Of a stretch of DNA of 64,000 nucleotides, positions 46,265-59,203 are shown in pieces. Each line of letters opens with the position of its first letter. The stretch's first letter is position 1. The position numbers were made by a program, and so were the translations under genes. The stretch comes from Favolaschia claudopus (Eukaryota > Basidiomycota > Agaricomycetes > Agaricales > Mycenaceae), in assembly GCA_037176885.1 (NCBI GenBank), contig JAWWNJ010000024.1, positions 1,674,001 to 1,738,000 of the forward strand, in the 5' to 3' direction. The notes beneath the pieces were generated by a model, which was given only the letters and a program-made list of their open reading frames with translations, ran no database searches and had not been told where the DNA came from.

Positions 46265-48780
46265 AGTCTCTCTGCAGTCTACAAGACGAGCAGTGACAGT
46301 GGCAGAAAGAGAGAAGGGGTGCGTGGGAATCCTGTTGACGGAACCAAAATGCTCCGCGGATGACCCTCACAACATCCATTTTGAGACAATTGCCATTTGG
46401 GGAAGAGAAAGAAGCACCGTTTCAGGAACAAAGCAATTTCCATTTCGGGAACCAATACTACAAGAATTTCTATCTCAAAAGGCCTTCACACTCACTGCTG
46501 CTGCTCGTGTTCCAACAGAGTCTGAGTATCCAGAGGAGTGTCGTTGTTCATCATGGTGGTGGAAGGCAAGATTGAGCTGCGATAGAAATTTCGGCTAATC
46601 CTGATTCACTATCAGTCATGACATAGGCCTGTCAAAAAGTTAGGGTTGAGGGCGGCATTTTCCTGGTGCCCTATGTCATGCTGCTGTATTTGGGGTTTGA
46701 TTCGCATGCCCCAGATTTGTATCACTTGTCATTCTTGACAGGTGTCAGGGAGTCCTTTTCAATTCCCCACCCATCGGCACTAACAAAACCTTAGACAGTG
46801 AGCATTGTAAAACAAGCTGCTCTCAATTCAAAGAAAGACAGGACAAAAGGAAGAAAAAGAAAATAAAGAAAGATCAGAGTGTTCAGCTCAACCTGAGGAC
46901 ATTGAAACACATGGAAGTCCATGGGAACCTTCTCTTGCGCTTCTATGTCAACTTAGGCTTGATCGACTTCATAGATAGATAGATAGATAGATAAGCCATA
47001 GTGCTGGGAATTCTCTGAATTAGTTCCATGGCTTCTCAGCTTGATCCCCCATTGACAGGAATTCTTTGAAGATCCGGGTTGGACCCCGCTGCCGATTTGA
47101 TGCCGTGTCTGCACTTCCTCGGTAGCTTCCTCAGTTTCGTCCCCAAAAACCCTACACCCCACTGCCGCCTCATTCATCTCGCTTTCATGACAAGTCCTCG
47201 CTCAAGCACAGCCTCGCTCCCCAGTCTCCTCGCGGACTCTTCTCGTGCTTCATCCCCACAGCCGGGATACGGTCTCATTCAAAAGTCATCCATCCCATGT
47301 AAATTTGGATTCCGCGCATACACAGCACGGGTGCCGCAAAAGAATTCCATGTCATCATCGCAGCCGAACCAGCGTTTTATCTCGATCAGTTACCCAAGCT
47401 CGTCAGCTGTCTAGTCTTGTTGCTTCCCCATCTCATTCTTACTTGGCTACCAATCTCATTACAGGCCTGAGACACAGAAACGTCGCACCGTTCCTCATTC
47501 AAATGCCCGTGCCGCCGCCGTGCAGTATGTTTGAGACTGCGTAACATACAAAATGTATGCTGATTCTGCTACAGCTGGTGGTCGCAGCTCAAAGCAAAGC
47601 TGTAAAGTAGATCACCGGAACTCTGTGTACCTCGAATGAATGTTTCTTGAATGAATCTGTCCACATCAACCTTTCTTGTAAAGCTCAGTTCAAACTTGAA
47701 GTGGCCAGTTCTCGAGAGTCGACTACATTTTTTCAAGTTGGAAGTGTGACTACAAGTATTGTTGACTCCGTACTGCAAGGTGAGCTTCAGTTTCGTTTAA
47801 TATGTTCCCTTTTTCTCTTAGAGTACTTTGTTTTGTACGTTCGTTGGTTGCAAGGCACAGGAAGGTAATTTGAGGTCGAGTTGAGCTCATCTTCATCTTC
47901 CTCTTGATTCTCAACGGGTCCGCTGATTATTTCATTTCCTTCATTCTCTTCATCTACCTTGATTTCAGTTTCGTCTCGTTTGCTTCACTTGTAGTCCCTG
48001 TGTCACTGCTTCAACTCACCTTCACTTTTCTACTAGATTTTCGATTCAAAGCGTGGGTTTATTCAACCGAACGAGTCATTCAATTCGACTCGCGTTGAAT
48101 TGAAGTGAAAATCTAGAGGTAAGCTCTCCTTCTTTCTCTTCATTTTCCTCGTGCATTGATGGTTTATAACTCGATCCAATTCAACTCACGCCTTCCGAAA
48201 TTCTGGCCTCCGCATGGTATGTGATTTCCGTTTGATTCCTTTCAAATCGAGTCGTGCGCTGCCGTTTCTTATTCACTTACTGACGATTCAACAGTGTCGG
48301 CCGCGGTGTTGCGTGAATTGATACAAGTCGTCGTTAATATGGAAAAGTGAACACACCTGCCGGTGACACCAAACTTACATTGTTTCGGCGTTAGAATCGA
48401 AGTACAGCAGAGATTGGATGCAGAGCAGCCAATCTCGAGAGTGTATACTGAGAGATTTACGGTTTCGGGAGGCAAACCTACTATACTCAAGTTAGATAGA
48501 TGCAATGCTAGAATCGATTGCTAATGTGCACTGAATATTAAGACCAAATAAAGCCCGACTTCGATTCCACATAGGCGTGTTAAACGAGGTATCTATCATA
48601 CATGGCCATGTAAGTACTCGAGAATATAATGCATCTTGTTATCATCAAACCCTGCGACGTCGATTGAATTGAAGTGAAGTGAAGTGATGAAATGGGAACT
48701 CGACTCACTGTTCAAGCGCATTGCGAGATGAGTTTGCGGCTTGAATCGAAATTGGATCATACAACGGAATGACTTGCAAT
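46265..48780. other. No gene recognised; hairpin and microsatellite
   Basis: Only short open frames occur. Structures seen are an 11-bp inverted repeat (CATGACATAGG, 46617-46627 and 46670-46680) and a TAGA microsatellite at 46971-46993. From about 47640 onward the sequence becomes rich in TTGAA/TTCAA and TCGA words, continuing into the splice-signal tract that follows. Confidence 0.4.
46971..46993. repeat. TAGA tetranucleotide microsatellite
   Basis: About 5.5 uninterrupted copies of ATAG. Confidence 0.9.
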
Positions 48781-50606
48781 GGAATGGAAAGAAAAACAAA
48801 GAACTGCAACTCACCTTTAGTTAAATTTTGGACGAGATGGCGTGTTGAGTCCGAGTATCAGCGCAAGTAAGGAAATTGAGTCCATCCGAAAGAAGCTGAT
48901 ACAATTTGCGTACCTTGAATCAATTCGAGAGAAGACTGCAGTTTGTCGGAAAAACCGCTGGGAACTGATCGATTATCGAAGGTCTACAAAGAGAGAAGAT
49001 TAGTTGAGGTAGAGATTGAATACTTACCGAATAGGAACGCCGAAATTGAAGTACATGAAACAGAATTTGAATCGAAGTCCGAGGGAAACACTGGCAATTG
49101 AAACTCACAATGAATGCAAATGCAGAGGTACATACCCGAGGTCAGTCACTCAGGCTTCAACGCCAAGATCGGTGGAGCTCGAGTCGGCTTTTAGTGTGAT
49201 AGATCTAGGGTTAGATTAGACTCGATTCAAATAAAGACATGGAACGATTCGGAATGAACGAAACTTGGAGCATACTTATGTTGAATTGACTGCAGCGGTT
49301 TGAATGCAACAAAATGAAACGTACCATGACTAGTACTCTGAGACAAGTTTGATTCACAATTCGGTGAATGAACGAGGCAAGGGTCGGATCGAAACAACGT
49401 TGGATGCTCTATGGCGTAGGCGCGCGCGATTAAACTCATAGATGGGTTTGGCTTCTACATTACAGGTCGAGTCAAACAGTCACTCAATACTCTCGCGGTA
49501 AGTGAATTGAACTGAACGCACCTGACACACAGAGCGGGATACCGATAGGCATAGTTTCGGCCCCTGAATTCATTCCAGATCGAAGTTAGTAGCACGTCGA
49601 GTTGAAATAATAAACCTTACCTTGTAATGTGCTTGCATAGTTTCGGTATACTGCCAAACAAACGCGGATGTCCGGACGCTAAGTACATGGAACCCTGTCA
49701 GATTGATTTGCTCCGTGAACGGATAATGAATGCGTACCCGCAATACCAAGCTCAACCTCAATCAACCATTGAAACGAACGCGGTCTTGAATACAATTCAG
49801 CCATACCATATTGAACTCGCACAGTCCAAACCCACTTACCGCGAGCGAAACGAAGTCTGAGTTGAGTTGAGTGTCAGGGTAAGGAGATTGATCAGAATGG
49901 GATGGAGGAGGTAGATTGCTTACCTCGTCTAACCTCGTATTCGCCATTGCCATTGCACTCAATCTTGAACGAAGTCAGACATTCAAACTCGCGGATTTGT
50001 GCACGTACCGAGTGAAGTCGAGGTGAGCCGAATCGAAGCAACGGCGAATCCATATTCAAAGAGTAGGGTGAACTGTCACTACTGTGAAAGCCTGCTCACC
50101 AAACTCGAACACGGTTTTGAGCAGGATTGCACTGCGTTCGTCGTCATCTTGGATTCACGACGAAAGCACTGAGCTTAGTCGAGGTGACTCGAGTTGAATA
50201 GTTGGACGGGAAAGTGTATCCGGAGAGAAACTTACCTAGAAATTCGATTCGCATCGATGAACGTGAATCGGTCGAGAGGCAATCTGCAAACAGAGATCCG
50301 AGTTGAGTTGAATCTAAGGTGAATTGAAACGCACATAGTACCCAAGAGTTTGTTCAGGTTGGACTTGAGTTTGGTAGCTAAGCTTCGATGTAACGAATCG
50401 AGCGACAGAGGAAGACGAATTGAAACGCACCATGGCTCTGACAACCAAGTTTGATTCACAACTACAGAACTGTGGCAACGCACGTTTATGACGTGGATGT
50501 TGTCGCTCATGGTTTGGAAGATGCCGGTGGTGGTGAAGAGAGGCAGGGGAGACGTGGGGGAGAGGGTGGTGTCGGCGATATAAGCGTAACGGCACATTTG
50601 AGACAT
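48781..50606 (-). other. Putative transcription unit with many very short exons
   Basis: The minus strand carries a dense series of donor-acceptor pairs 45-70 nt apart with branch-like CTAAC or CTGAC. Examples are 50438-50483 (followed by a 7-nt exon, AGCCATG), 49564-49620 and 49455-49521. The last two flank a 42-nt exon, and splicing keeps a single frame open (QYTETMQAHYK, then GPKLCLSVSRSVCQ, then KPNPSMSLIARAYAIEH). An ATG at 50606 (MSQMCRYAYIADTT) could be the start. Two parts are related: TTGTGAATCAAACTTG followed by CATGGTRCGTTTCA occurs near 50425-50465 and 49316-49360. The unit could be a micro-exon gene or a spliced non-coding RNA. No family recognised, and exon order beyond these pairs is a guess. 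Confidence 0.4.
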
Positions 50607-52120
50607 TTGAACTGTGGCGGCCCGGCGGAAGTAGGAACTCGGGGTGAGCGGCGGATGCGGGAGATGAGGTAAAGGGGGAGGGAGGCTCGCGCTGGCCCTA
50701 TGTTGCGAGTTGGGAAGAAGGGTGAACTAGAGGGGAGCTAAACCAAAGCAAGAATTCAGAAAAGCATCAACACACACATTAGTGCTTGATGCCGGCTACC
50801 GCAGCGGCTGCGTCTCCACGCATTTGTGTCCACAGGTGTCGCGGGCGCGTGAGCGCGCCATGCCAACATGTTGAGACTTGCCGCCGGGGGGCCGGGTCGT
50901 GGCCAAAAAGCAGTCACAAGGATTTGATGGAGGGAGAGGCAGACGTGGCGATTTGATTGCCGAGCAGAACAACAAGGTGCCGACACACATTCGACCTTCA
51001 GACTTATTCGGCTTGCACTTCCTCGTTAACTTTCATGTCAATGACCTTCTCGATTGTGATTTCACCTTTCATTTTGTTCTCTGATATGAACTGACTCTGA
51101 TTCTCTTTCAATTATAGGTACTACATCTCTCTGGTGCGTTGTTACTTGGTCAGTAGTGAACTGACTTTAATTTATCTTGTCTAGTACTGCCTAGGCTGGA
51201 TTGTGATGCCGTTCGAAGTGGTGGCGGGGATAAGGCTCATTAACTATGTCCGTGGATGCCTATGTACATAGGACTGCACCCGAGCTGATTGACAGATGCG
51301 CGGGCGTTCCGTTTGATCCTGTGAGGGGCAACGCCGATTAAAGCCGAAAATCCGAAAGTCGAAGCCGTGTTGAAAATTTAGAGCTGCACCAACGCTCTGA
51401 ACTCAGAATCACACTTGAAAAGTAGATTTGACTTCCTTGCTACCTTCTGAGCAGCTGTTATGTTCTGGACATTTTTGTCTCTCCCCACCAGTGCACACTA
51501 TCAACATTAGCTCTCATTCTGAGCAGTGCATGGTAATTGAATACACTGGTAACACATGGAATCATACTTTGTGCTCTAGGTATTCTGGAGATTAATCTTG
51601 CATACCATCTTTTTGCAGGTAACTGGGATAAAATTTCAACCGAACCCTTGGAATTTGGAGCTGTGTGAGTGCAAGGCAGGACCAGGTAAAACAGAGTCAT
51701 CAAGCCATGCTGCTGAGAATGCTTTTAGCTAGAGAGAAGCCGATTGGTCTATTTGACCACCGGAGGCTTGTTGAATCAACTTGAATGTGCTTCAAGTTGT
51801 TGTTCAGGTTCAGGAGAGAGAGTCCCAATTTGGATCAGATACCCGCAATTGAGCCTGTAATTATCAGAGATTGAAGGAAAAGATTTTGAGTTGTAGCTCA
51901 AGAACCAGTGGAGAAAAACAACAGAAGAAAGGGCATTGAGACGCGACGCGGTCGCGTCATTTGGTTCAGTTTGCAGTGCCTTCGCCGAGTTGCCGCAGTT
52001 GACGTGAGAGAATATATAAAAATCTTGAAAACCATTGGCTGGTCCTATGTCTTTATCTCCGAAAGACATAGGTTTTGAAATCAGAGAAATTTCGCGGAAC
52101 GGTCGGCTTCAATAGCCAAA
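50607..52120. other. No gene recognised; one strong hairpin
   Basis: Only short, unconvincing open frames. A perfect 11-bp stem, CCTATGTCTTT paired with AAAGACATAGG around a 7-nt loop, lies at 52044-52072, downstream of gene B. It could act as an RNA hairpin or be a remnant of a small inverted repeat. Confidence 0.4.
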
Positions 52121-53917
52121 TCAAACCGAAAAATCATCGTTTTCAGCGGTATGACAAGCTCTGGACTGCAGAAATGAGGTAGACAAGCTCAGTATAATTC
52201 CTTGAGTCTCTCCCTTTTCTCTCTCTTTTTTCTCTTTTTTCGTTTTGAAAAAACGCGATTTTCTCGCCACATCCACAGACATAGTACATGAGCCGGGGAT
52301 AATGGTCCTTCTATGAAACTGGATCCCGACCTCCGCCCAGATCCCAACAATATATCGTTCAATGAGACAGTGCTGGTAAGCAGAACCGTAGCTTGCTTGG
52401 GCTGTGCGAATGTCGGCAAAACGGGCGGCGTAATGGTGGAGGAGGTATGCCACAGCCGGCGTCTGCAGAAGGCGAGCGGGAGCTGGGGCGGGGGCGGCGG
52501 AGCTTGAAGTTGCTGTAGTGGGTGGGTTTTGGGGCGCAAGTGGAGCAAACACACTTGGGAGCCCGGTGGACTGGATCACGAGAAGTACAGTGAGTGATGC
52601 AGGCCAACCATGTATACCATTTAACTGACGCACCTCATGATATATGTACAGAACATAGACATCTGTTTCTTCATCAAGCTGGCGCTCAACAAGTAACTCC
52701 GATTGCAGAAGGGAGCCGGGTATCGGTCTCACGGAGGCGAGCAGCTCAGTGCCTTCGGCAGCTGCCCAGGCACCGAGCTCAGTGAAGTTGTGTCGTCGAT
52801 GCATGAAGTCAGCATCTGCAGTGACGTCAATGGGGAAGTCAGAGGTAGCGACCAAATATGTGCTGCGATCAGGAATGGCTGCCAATGACCGTCCAAGCGG
52901 AAAGCCTGCAACAACAAGCCGTTGTAGGAGCGAGCCATCAGGAGGGGCCAGTCGATGGCGTTGAGCAAAGTTTGCGCTCATCGCCGGAGTCTGCATTCCC
53001 ACAAAGAAAAGTGACTCCGGATAGGCTACATATCCAGCACAGTAAGAAGACAGTTGGAGGCATCGAAGGAGATTGAGACTGACTCGATCCACCGGCGCTG
53101 TCTGCTCTGCCACGTGCCAATGGGTTGGAAATTGGGAGATGGCCAGAAGGATTGACTGGCGGAGGGGCGGGTGGTGGAGTTAGTGGTAGGGTACCTCTCA
53201 CACGGTGTATCTGCTCGACAAGAAGCGCCACCCGCTCTTCATCAGAGAGCTCGGGCGCTGAAGTGTGTAAGTCGGTGAGTGATGTTAAACTGCGTCATGA
53301 TTGCTCACCATCTATTTGGCGCATAAACTGTGCCTCAGAATTCGAGGATGGATGCAATGGAAAATCTGATCTGGTGCTCAGACTCTACGTTGAAGAGACA
53401 CAGGAGAAACAATGCATACGTGCTAACGGTGATGGCGGATCTTGTGCTCCAGACCAAGGCGGCGGTATATTGTGTGGCCCCAACCAAGGCGAGTCGCCCG
53501 ATTCCCCTGTGTTAAACGGGAGCTCACATATTGAGAGAGAAAGAGACAAACCATGCTGACCTCCAAAATCTCCTATGAGAAACGGGGTGCCCCGGTCACT
53601 CACCAGCCCTCCAGGGGTATGTTGAACGATGAAAGGATCAGAGTCACTACTGTTGTTTCCCTCAACGCCTGCAAGTGACATGAGCACGGTCAGTTGTACG
53701 AAGAGCTGAGACAATCACTCGATGAACTATCAGAATCGGAGTCTGATTCAGAGCTTGAATCAACGACAATGGTCTCAGGGACAGCAGTGGCTTGGGCAGC
53801 AGTGAGAAGCGAGTCCTGTGGAGGGGCAATTGGCTGCGCAGCGGGCGCAAACGAAACGGGAGAATCGGGGTGAGGTGGGGCACGACGGTGCCGCAGAGGA
53901 TAACGGCGAGGTTCCAT
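52121..53917 (-). CDS. Uncharacterised lineage-specific protein (gene B)
   Basis: It starts MEPRRYPLRHRRAPP, with a Ser/Asp/Glu-rich acidic tract. An intron (GTCTCAGC donor near 53725, CACTTGCAG acceptor near 53680) leads to SDSDPFIVQHTPGGLVSDRG and FLIGDFGGQ. Further short exons lead to a long exon from about 53113: CLQLSSYCAGYVAYPESLFF, LQRLVVAGFPLGRSLAAIPD, YLVATSDFPIDVTADADF, ESELLVERQLDEETDVYVLY-like text and HGWPASLTVLLVIQSTGLP. The final 55 residues before the stop at 52121 are Lys-rich and unlike the rest, so a further intron or a truncation is likely near 52290. No known domain. It lies 270 bp downstream of gene A on the same strand. I recall similar hypothetical proteins beside relatives of gene A. 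Confidence 0.68.
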
Positions 53918-54187
53918 TGTGGTCGGGGGTGCGCGGTCAGTGAATTCACTGACACTAATGCTTTATATTGACAAGCCCCAAGTCCTTTTAGCAGTGCCCT
54001 GTGCCCTGTTCACATGGCACAATCATGATACGGTGCCTGAAGCATATCTCTGAGACAGTGGTTGACGCAAACAGAATTTCGTCTGAAATCGAGAGCGGAG
54101 CTGGTCGTCCCAGTAAGGTTTTTTTTTTTAATCGTTGGCATCCAAGTTCCACTGGGTTTACATCGATGTACAGAGCACTATTCAGAA

Positions 54188-57100
54188 TCACACTGCGTTG
54201 TATTGCGGATCCAGCAGCTGCCCATGGAACCATAGCCCAAACTTCGACGTACAAGTGCTTGTGCCCACCCCCGCAAGCAAAATTTCCTGCAAGTCGTCAT
54301 CCAACTTCACGTCCACCTCATAGAAGCAACTGTGGAAGGAGAGAGGCTGCGCGATTGTCCTTCTCTGCAGCTAATCAGATATTGGCGAACATCAAATTCA
54401 AGAATAACAGCGAACATACCAGAGACCGACTGTGAGTGACTCCGTAGAATCGGAACTGCATGGATTTAGCAACGAAGAGAAGTAAATGAGGCAGCGGCTG
54501 CTTGCCTTGATTTCCCAGTCATCGTCAGGAGGTCTCATGTCGGAAGAGCCTGCAGTGTAGAGCAGGAGGTTAGAGCGGAAAAGAGGATCTTCTCGGTGCT
54601 CATGGACAGCCTCCTCTGAAACCACGCCGCCAGCGAGCTCTGACGGATGTCCAAAGCCCTGTAGATAACAACGGAGCAGTATCATGAAGAGCTTGGCGAA
54701 ATATGGAGTGGTCCCATCCAGCGCTCGATTTTCGATGCAGTGCTGGAGATGGCGAGTGACATGGCTCACCTGCCGGATTCGGCGGTCAAACATAGTGACA
54801 AGCATTGCTTGTGGGCTTCGGGTTTGCAAGAGCTGGTTGAATTGCGTCAAGAAAAGGTCGCAAAAGTGAAGAAGACGAAAATGCACTGACGTTCACAAAC
54901 TCCAAGCGCCCAGAGTGGATGTCGAATCCATTCTCAATGCCGCCATACTCCGCATGATTGAAGGGATCGGGGTCACCAAGAAGGACAGTCGCAAATGCCA
55001 TGATCAAGAGAGCATCATGCTCATCTGCAGTTCTTGGACAATCGAATTCGGAAGGCTTTCACGGACGAAAGAGTCAGTGATAACAAAAGCGGACACAGGG
55101 TGGGTGACTCACCTGACGATCCAAATAAGTAATGAAAAAGTTGCGCAGCGGATCGTTGACCCTGGATGCGGGGGGAATCGGGGTGTCTTGATGAAAATCG
55201 TACAAAGGGGAAAGCACGTCGTAAGCGATAGGGTCGAGGTTGTGCAGGAGGTTGCGAGGCACAACGATCACCTGTTTTCCAAGCACGAAAGTGAGGAGCA
55301 GCCAAAGGCTGACGGGCATGGGAGCGTGTCCCAGGCGATAGCAATGAAGGGCTAGGAAGGCACCATATGCCTTGAACTTGGCGATGCGAGAGGCGGTGCC
55401 TTGTCTAACGATATTGAGTTTGGGAACAAGAAAGGCGGAGTGTGGAAGGCAGGTCCAGAAGCGAAAGTCTTCAGTGAGAGAGACAGCCGCGGCACGGAAT
55501 GCTGCACGCACCGGACCCGGCCCGCTTGCAGTTGTGACGGCGTCTTCTCCGCTGTGGTAGAGCTGATGAGCAGGTGGGGGAAAGAGAGACAGAAGACAAC
55601 GAACATTGAGACCTCTGGATATTCGACAAGGAAGGACTCGATCGTGATGTCAGTGGTGCATTGGCGTATGAGTGGTGGATTTGAGAAAGAGGCGGAAGAC
55701 GAGGCCCCATAAATGTGCTGAAGCAGGAGAATAATGCACTCTGCAACAGCTGCTATGGTGCTGCCTTTGATAGCGAGTGGCTTATCGGCATCATTGGCGC
55801 GCTGGCGTGCAGCGTTCTGCCACCGAGCAACATCAATGAGGGGGCATATATCAACCCCTAGCACAAATGGGAGAGGGCGGGGACGAGGTGGTGGCGGGGT
55901 TGCTGCTGGTGGCGGGCGGGTGTTGCTTATGACCTCCGTGGTGTTCAGTAGCAGAAAGCGTGAAAAGAGGGAGAAAGAGCGCACCGGCTGAGGACGCGCT
56001 GAGGGTATGGAGGCGGGTGGTGCAATGGGACCGTCGTTCTGGATAGATGGCTGATTAGGCGAGAGAGCAAGCACATGAAGGGGACTCATACCTCATGAAA
56101 AGATGCAGGGGGCGGTTCCTGCCGCGGTCGAACTCTGCGAGTGTTGCCAAGTGTCTGAAATTAATTTGATGAGCATCGTAAAAAGAAAGTTATATGTAGA
56201 CGGACCTGTGAGCCAGGGGAGCGGAGACGAACCAGACTCGTGGTATTCGGTGGAGTGGAAGGACGTGGAGAGGGGGGACCCGGTATGACGGTGTGCATTT
56301 CCTAGGGACAGTGGGTGAGTAACGCTGGTAAATCTGATCATGGGGAGCAAAGAACCTCATCCTCGTCAACGTCTTCGGGGCAATGACCATCATAACATTC
56401 AGGTTCGAGCAAAACATCGAGGGGCAGAGTGGAAACCAGGCGCTGACCAAACCAAGGGTGCTTGAGGCGGATGGTGTTGGGGAGAGGTTGGTCAGCAAAT
56501 GTGGTGGAAGTCAGTGCACCGGCGACAGGACCAAAGTGCATGGCTAAGTCGCGTGTTGAATTGGAGAAATCAGTAGTAAGAAATACCCAAAATACTCACC
56601 GATGACAAACAAATCTTCGCTTGGATAGCGTGGATCTGGGTTGGGGGCCTTCTTTGCGATCTTCTTCAAGTTCGGAGTAGTGAAGGTGTTGGCATTCATG
56701 GTGGGGTCCGGCTTGAACGTAAGGGTTCCTCTGTAGCTTGTTGTCTTCAAGACAACAAAGGGCTCTCGATGAAACACGACAGCACCCGCAGGTGTAGGGG
56801 GGCGAGGGAGATCGAGACTGTGGGCCGAAAGATGGTTCTGGAGCTGAGACGTGAAGTCTGAAGCCGATGCCGCACCGGTGAGGGGGAACACGGGATGAAA
56901 GCAGAGACCTTGGAGATCGAATGCTTGAATGAAATCAAGGAGAGTCTCGGCTGAAATCTTGAATACAGGGCTTGGATATCCAGGCAGTTCATTGACGCCA
57001 GGAACCTTGAATATGTTTGAATACGAGAGCTTGATTGTCAGGGGAAAACGGGGCCCTCACCGTAAACGGCCATATCAGCACCGAAAAAGTGGTGGTGTTG

Positions 57101-57945
57101 GCAAACGGTGACGAACCAGATGCAAAGGCTGATGAGGCAGCGCCTTGGACGGAAAGATGGGAGGCCGCGGGGTATGGATTGCGAGGACCACGGTGGGGAG
57201 CCGATGAGTTGGCCACAGCACCTTGATGTTGGGGAAGGCTGTGATGCGCGCTCTGCGTGCGGCGTGTCGCTACCGTCCCTGGCGCATGCGAAGACGATAG
57301 AGCGGGATGAGCGCGAAAGAGCGGATTTTGGGGACGAAAGGCGGAGACAGGCGGCTCAGAGAAGCCGAGGGAAAGGGTATCAGTCTGCGATGCCGACACA
57401 GCAGCGGCAGGAGGTGTCTCGTCGTTGACGAAGCTGGCGCTGAGAACTTGTGGTGTGAGTGAGGCAACAAGGGGTGGAGGGCAAGACAACGCACACAATG
57501 TAGCCTGGAAATCTGTTTTCATGTGCATTCCAGGCCGAGCCACAGACACAAACGGAGCGTGTGTCCCATGGATGCTGATTCTGCGGAACGCATGAGTCGA
57601 GTGGTGTCAGTCAATGTGAGTTTGGGATGACTAAACTGTAAAAAAGCCTCCACACTTGGAACAGACACAGCGTCCTTTGAAAAAGTCGGGAGCCGTATCA
57701 TCGGGAATATGTGAGATCCAGGGATGGCGGCACGGGATGGCGCAAAGCTCGTGGGCACTGACAGGAACCTGGTGCTAGTCAGCGGGGGAAACAGCTCAGC
57801 ATAAATCTCGCACAAAGCGCGCGAGCAGGGCTCCAATCACAGGGTGAGTGTCGCGCACAGTGAAGCCAGCACAACCCTCTCCAGGCGGGCACTGGAGGCA
57901 CGCCAGACGCCGTCCAAAGGGAATGGGTGGTCCAACAGACGACAT
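54188..57945 (-). CDS. Very large uncharacterised protein with Cys-rich N-terminus (gene A)
   Basis: It starts MSSVGPPIPFGRRLACLQC. The N-terminus is Cys-rich across the first intron (CLQCPPGEGC; then CAIPCRHPW and CVCSKCGGFF), suggesting a zinc-binding module. An Ala/Ser/Pro linker leads to FSVLIWPF, joined by an intron (about 57000-57055) to VPGVNELPGYPSPVFKIS. Later exons give LPFVLGVDICPLIDVARW, LLLQHIYGASS, YPEVSMFVVFCLSFPHLLIS, AYGAFLALHCYRLGHAPMP, LLLTFVLGKQVIVVPRNLL and VTMFDRRIRQVSHVTRHL. The final exon ends LWFHGQLLDPQYNAV, stop at 54188. Roughly 1000-1100 residues. One intron after DDDWEIK may use a GC donor (AAG|GCAAGC). A stop at 56338 and frame changes around 55350 need introns that I did not fully resolve. 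Function unknown. Confidence 0.68.
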
Positions 57946-58540
57946 GGAAGGAGAGGAAAAGAGGGGGACACGGAATCTTCGTTGCGAAGTAGGGGCAAGC
58001 TTGTTTGATTAGGGATTGTGTTTCGGGACCACTGATGCGAAAACACGGAAAGTGTCTATCATATGAATACTGAATGAATGGGTCATTGAGATTTGCCCCC
58101 TGGTGATCTGCTCACTAATAGGGGGGACTGGGGTCACGCCCGTAAATCAGGACGGATATGCGGAAGTGCACATGGAATGGGGGACTAATATTCCGGAATT
58201 TCCTTGGCAATGAGAATTTGCACCTAGCCCGGTACCTCGAGATATTGCAATAATTCACAGGCACGAAAAACAGAAGCGAGAATCGAGATAGCCAATGTAT
58301 CAGTATCGTGCTGGATCTCACAAGAAAGGAAAAAAGTAGAGTAGCACAACTTACTGCGAGAAACTGCGAGATAGAGTGCGCGGACCGTTTTAGGCCAGAT
58401 ATCGTGATATACTTGGGTCAACAGGAAGCCATCTTGGGATATAGTGCAACATCTCGCCGGAAATGGCGGTATTGATGAAATATTGCCAAATCTGGCAAGA
58501 TTCGGCCTGTGAAAATACTTTTGTCCAATAAGGACCTTCA
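57946..58540. other. Upstream region of gene A; nothing recognised
   Basis: AT-richer intergenic sequence between the gene A start and the foldback element. It presumably contains the gene A promoter; no clear TATA box was identified. Confidence 0.4.
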
Positions 58541-59203
58541 CACCTGTATTACCCACCACAATATTGAAAGTCCTAAGGATAAACGTTTCTCTTTATAGGT
58601 AGCAATTCCAAGGACGTGCCTGCCACCATTTTGGTGCCATACCTGCCATGGAGGGGCTGCCACGGCAGTGTCCTGGGGTGCTTTTGGTAGCCACACCTGC
58701 CATATATAGTAACTGTAGTCACATTTAGGGTTGTATTCATCCACCTCTGCCACCATATTGTTTTGGACGCAAAAAATGTGCCATTCCTGCCACAATACTG
58801 TTTTGTAGTGAAATTTAGGCTTGAATGCGTCCACCTCTGCCACCATATTTTTGTGGGGTAGAAAGTGGTGCCATTCCTGCCACGTATCTGTTTTGTAGTG
58901 AAATATGGGGCTGAAGCCATCCACCTCTGCCACGGAAACATTTTTAGGGCGGATGGGGGGCTTCACTGTGCCATTCCTGCCACGTAAGTGGAAGTGGGTG
59001 GCGACCCTCAGAAAACCCTCCTGCCACCATTGCCACTTCCTAAAAAGGAAGGTGTGGGCCTTGGGCTAGGGTATCCTGTGCCATCCCTGCCACACAATTC
59101 AGAGTGGGTGGCGACCCTCAGAAGACCCTTCTGCCACCGTTGCCACTTCCTAAAAAGGAAGGTGTGGGCCTTGCTCTGAGGTGTCCCGTGCCACCACTGC
59201 CAC
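58541..59203 (+). repeat. Left arm: tandem repeats with TGCCA words
   Basis: Three units with an exact 90-bp period begin CCACCTCTGCCAC at 58741, 58831 and 58921. A second set with a period of about 111 bp begins GTGGGTGGCGACC near 58994 and 59105. TGCCA occurs over twenty times. Confidence 0.9.

Noticed and set aside
46685..46712. GGGGTTTGATTCGCATGCCCC resembling a tRNA T-arm
   Set aside because: No remainder of a tRNA cloverleaf on either side.
58538..58966. Open frames in the foldback arms (also 61942-62424) with WWQRW repeats
   Set aside because: They follow from the 90-bp tandem repeat having a length divisible by three; the composition does not look like a real protein.
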